From positions 1 through 5,868 of the forward strand of contig JAHECQ010000255.1 of assembly GCA_024641625.1 (NCBI GenBank): DNA of 5,868 bases. The letters run 5' to 3'. Positions 4,557 through 5,868 of the stretch are shown here, one piece after another. How positions within the stretch are numbered: position 1 is the first letter of the stretch; each line of letters opens with the position of its first letter. The position numbers and the translations under genes were made by a program. The notes under the pieces are model-generated. The model was not told the DNA's origin, did no database searches, and saw nothing but the letters and a program-made list of their open reading frames with translations. The stretch is from Acidimicrobiales bacterium. GTDB lineage: Bacteria > Actinomycetota > Acidimicrobiia > Acidimicrobiales > SZUA-35.

Positions 4557-5868
4557 TCATGGGTCGAGGTCGTCGTCCCGGAGGTCACGGGGCACCTCGA
4601 ATGGCCGAGGGTCCCTGAAGCGCCGCAACACATTGCCGGTGATCGTGGCGATGTCGTTGTCGTAGTCGTTCGTCGCCAACGCGCCGAACCACGCGATCGA
4701 TCCCACCGAGAAGACGGCCCCACCGCCGGCGATCTCGTAGAAGACCATGTCGGCTCGGACGGTCGACATCCCCGATGCCACCTTGAGGGTGTAGTGGAGC
4801 TCCTCCTTGGTTCGGAGCATCTCGTCGTCGTGATCGGTGGCCGAGGCCAACACCACGGCATGCTCCGGTGATCCGAGGGCCACGTCGTACCGATCGATCT
4901 CCTGTCCGGCCGCTCCCCCACCGACGCCGTGGGCGCCGAGGACGTCTCCGTCGACCCCGTCGAAGATCCACTCCGTGCGCGTCGGCTGGTCGAAACTCCG
5001 TCGATAGTGGGCGCTCCGACCGAAGCCTTGTGCAGCGAACCCGACCCCGCAGATCAAATTCGGGGCGCGGCCCAGGCGCCGCCACAGCCCTCCGTATTCG
5101 CTCCCGAACACGTGGTGATACTCGCCCGGCTCGGCGATCCAGGCCCTGGTGCCGTCCTCGGCTCGGCGGACCTCCATCGCACCGGGCCAGTGCTCGGAGA
5201 ACGCAACCCGCCAGTAGAAGCCATTGCCACCGAGATACATCAGGCGGCCGCCGTTGCGTTGCCAGTGCTCCAGTCCGTCGAGCATGGAGGTGGACCAGTA
5301 CTCGGGATGGCTCCCGGTGACCACGACTCGGTACCCCTCGAGTGCGGCTGCACCTTCGTCGTGCACCTGCTCGTCGGTCACGACGTCGAACTCGACGTCG
5401 TGACGATGCAGGAACGCAAGGATGTTCGAGTCCGGGGTGAACCCCCAGGTGTCGGCGGCCGGCTTCAGGTTCATGATGGGACGACGCCGAGACGAGAACA
5501 TCACCCCGCTGCGATCGGTGTGGTACTCGTAGTGACTGAAACCGACCTCGGGGTGGTCCCGTAGCCATCGATGGCTGGCCGGCATGGGTCCGCCGCCCGG
5601 AGTCAGCACCGGATTGGTCAGATGGATGCGTTGGTTGGCGTAGGCGAGATAGGTGGCCATCGGTACCAGGAAGGCCACATCACGTCGTGCTCCTCGGGAC
5701 GCAGCCACGAAGAACGGCGTGCGATCCTCGCCCGCGGCCGAGCGGCTACGGAAGCAGTAGACGCCACTGGGTAGGCGGGCCGGGACGCGCAAGGTTGCGA
5801 CGGTCGACCACTCGGCGTCGTAGAGGTCGTCGGTGTGGAAATGCACGGCGTCGTAGTGCGAAGGCGCC
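4557..5868 (-). CDS. N,N-dimethylformamidase large (beta) subunit homologue, C-terminal part
   Basis: The frame is open from the window edge to TGA 4557, giving 436 residues with the N-terminus missing. A GTG at 5846 is internal: the codons before it (APSHYDA) continue in frame and join a FHTDDLYDAEW stretch typical of the family. The known enzyme hydrolyses dimethylformamide to dimethylamine and formate using a small and a large subunit; the large subunit of about 760 residues has an N-terminal lectin-like region that is outside this window. Visible parts are a TYLAYAN segment (72-78, counted from the first full codon at 5867), YEYHTDRSGVMFSSRRRPIMN (spread over 113-133), an alpha/beta region with GSHPEYWS (185-192) and GGNGFYWRV (213-221), and a C-terminal domain with VFSVGSIAWFG. 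The enzyme is known for an iron site with two Tyr and one carboxylate; Y73 or Y76, Y113 or Y115, and E189 are candidates, without alignment. No small-subunit gene is in the window. The true substrate could be another N-substituted formamide or amide. Confidence 0.86.
   Translation of the reverse strand, partial: APSHYDAVHFHTDDLYDAEWSTVATLRVPARLPSGVYCFRSRSAAGEDRTPFFVAASRGARRDVAFLVPMATYLAYANQRIHLTNPVLTPGGGPMPASHRWLRDHPEVGFSHYEYHTDRSGVMFSSRRRPIMNLKPAADTWGFTPDSNILAFLHRHDVEFDVVTDEQVHDEGAAALEGYRVVVTGSHPEYWSTSMLDGLEHWQRNGGRLMYLGGNGFYWRVAFSEHWPGAMEVRRAEDGTRAWIAEPGEYHHVFGSEYGGLWRRLGRAPNLICGVGFAAQGFGRSAHYRRSFDQPTRTEWIFDGVDGDVLGAHGVGGGAAGQEIDRYDVALGSPEHAVVLASATDHDDEMLRTKEELHYTLKVASGMSTVRADMVFYEIAGGGAVFSVGSIAWFGALATNDYDNDIATITGNVLRRFRDPRPFEVPRDLRDDDLDP

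Noticed and set aside
4929..5564. Plus-strand open frame of 211 codons opposite the formamidase homologue.
   Set aside because: Shadow of the minus-strand gene, with no ribosome-binding site or family resemblance.
5844..5846. GTG as the start of the formamidase homologue.
   Set aside because: The frame stays open to the window edge with family-like residues before it, so this codon is internal.
1..5868. CRISPR array, tRNA or rRNA, insertion sequence, toxin-antitoxin or other defence system.
   Set aside because: No regularly spaced repeats, RNA gene signatures, transposase motifs, terminal repeats or known defence domains were seen on either strand.

Overview
The window is about 5.9 kb of gene-dense, high-G+C bacterial chromosome. 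It carries seven protein-coding genes, two of them cut by the window ends. I see no RNA genes, insertion sequences, CRISPR arrays or phage genes. G+C is roughly two-thirds by eye. Three of the starts are probably GTG, and several promoter-like -10 boxes have the TAnnnT form (TAGGGT, TAAGGT, TACCGT). One DsbA-like protein resembles the mycothiol-dependent Rv2466c group, and some genes may be leaderless. Together these suggest an actinobacterium (Actinomycetota). An Acidimicrobiia-like lineage would fit, but that placement is inference.

Layout: on the minus strand, reading right to left from about 2905, come a universal stress protein (2465-2905), a DsbA/FrnE-like thioredoxin-fold protein with a CPWA active site (1689-2393), a classical short-chain dehydrogenase/reductase (776-1615) and an FMN nitroreductase-family protein (1-591, C-terminus beyond the window). 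Gaps of 71, 73 and 184 bp separate them. Each gap holds promoter-like or repeat elements, so they may be separate units rather than one tight operon. Divergent from the stress protein on the plus strand lie a PIG-L/LmbE zinc deacetylase (best start 3073, end 3807) and a ThrH-type HAD phosphatase (3864-4532). ThrH converges on the C-terminal part of an N,N-dimethylformamidase large-subunit homologue (minus strand, 4557 to beyond 5868). The 24-bp gap between the last two is spanned by a small hairpin.

How the genes may work together (inference): the minus-strand group reads as a stress/redox neighbourhood, with a stress protein, a thiol-based oxidoreductase, an NAD(P)H-dependent SDR and a flavin reductase. 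The adjacent PIG-L enzyme belongs to the superfamily that includes the mycothiol enzymes MshB and Mca, which would suit a low-molecular-weight-thiol theme. Its own substrate cannot be read from sequence. ThrH (phosphoserine/phosphohomoserine chemistry) and the formamidase homologue look like independent metabolic functions.

The most unusual points are the loss of the resolving cysteine in the DsbA-like protein, which leaves it with one cysteine in total; a heptamer GTGGAC(T/C) recurring in most of the intergenic gaps; several small palindromes at predicted promoters; and the truncated formamidase homologue. I found no clear evidence of a wholly new system.
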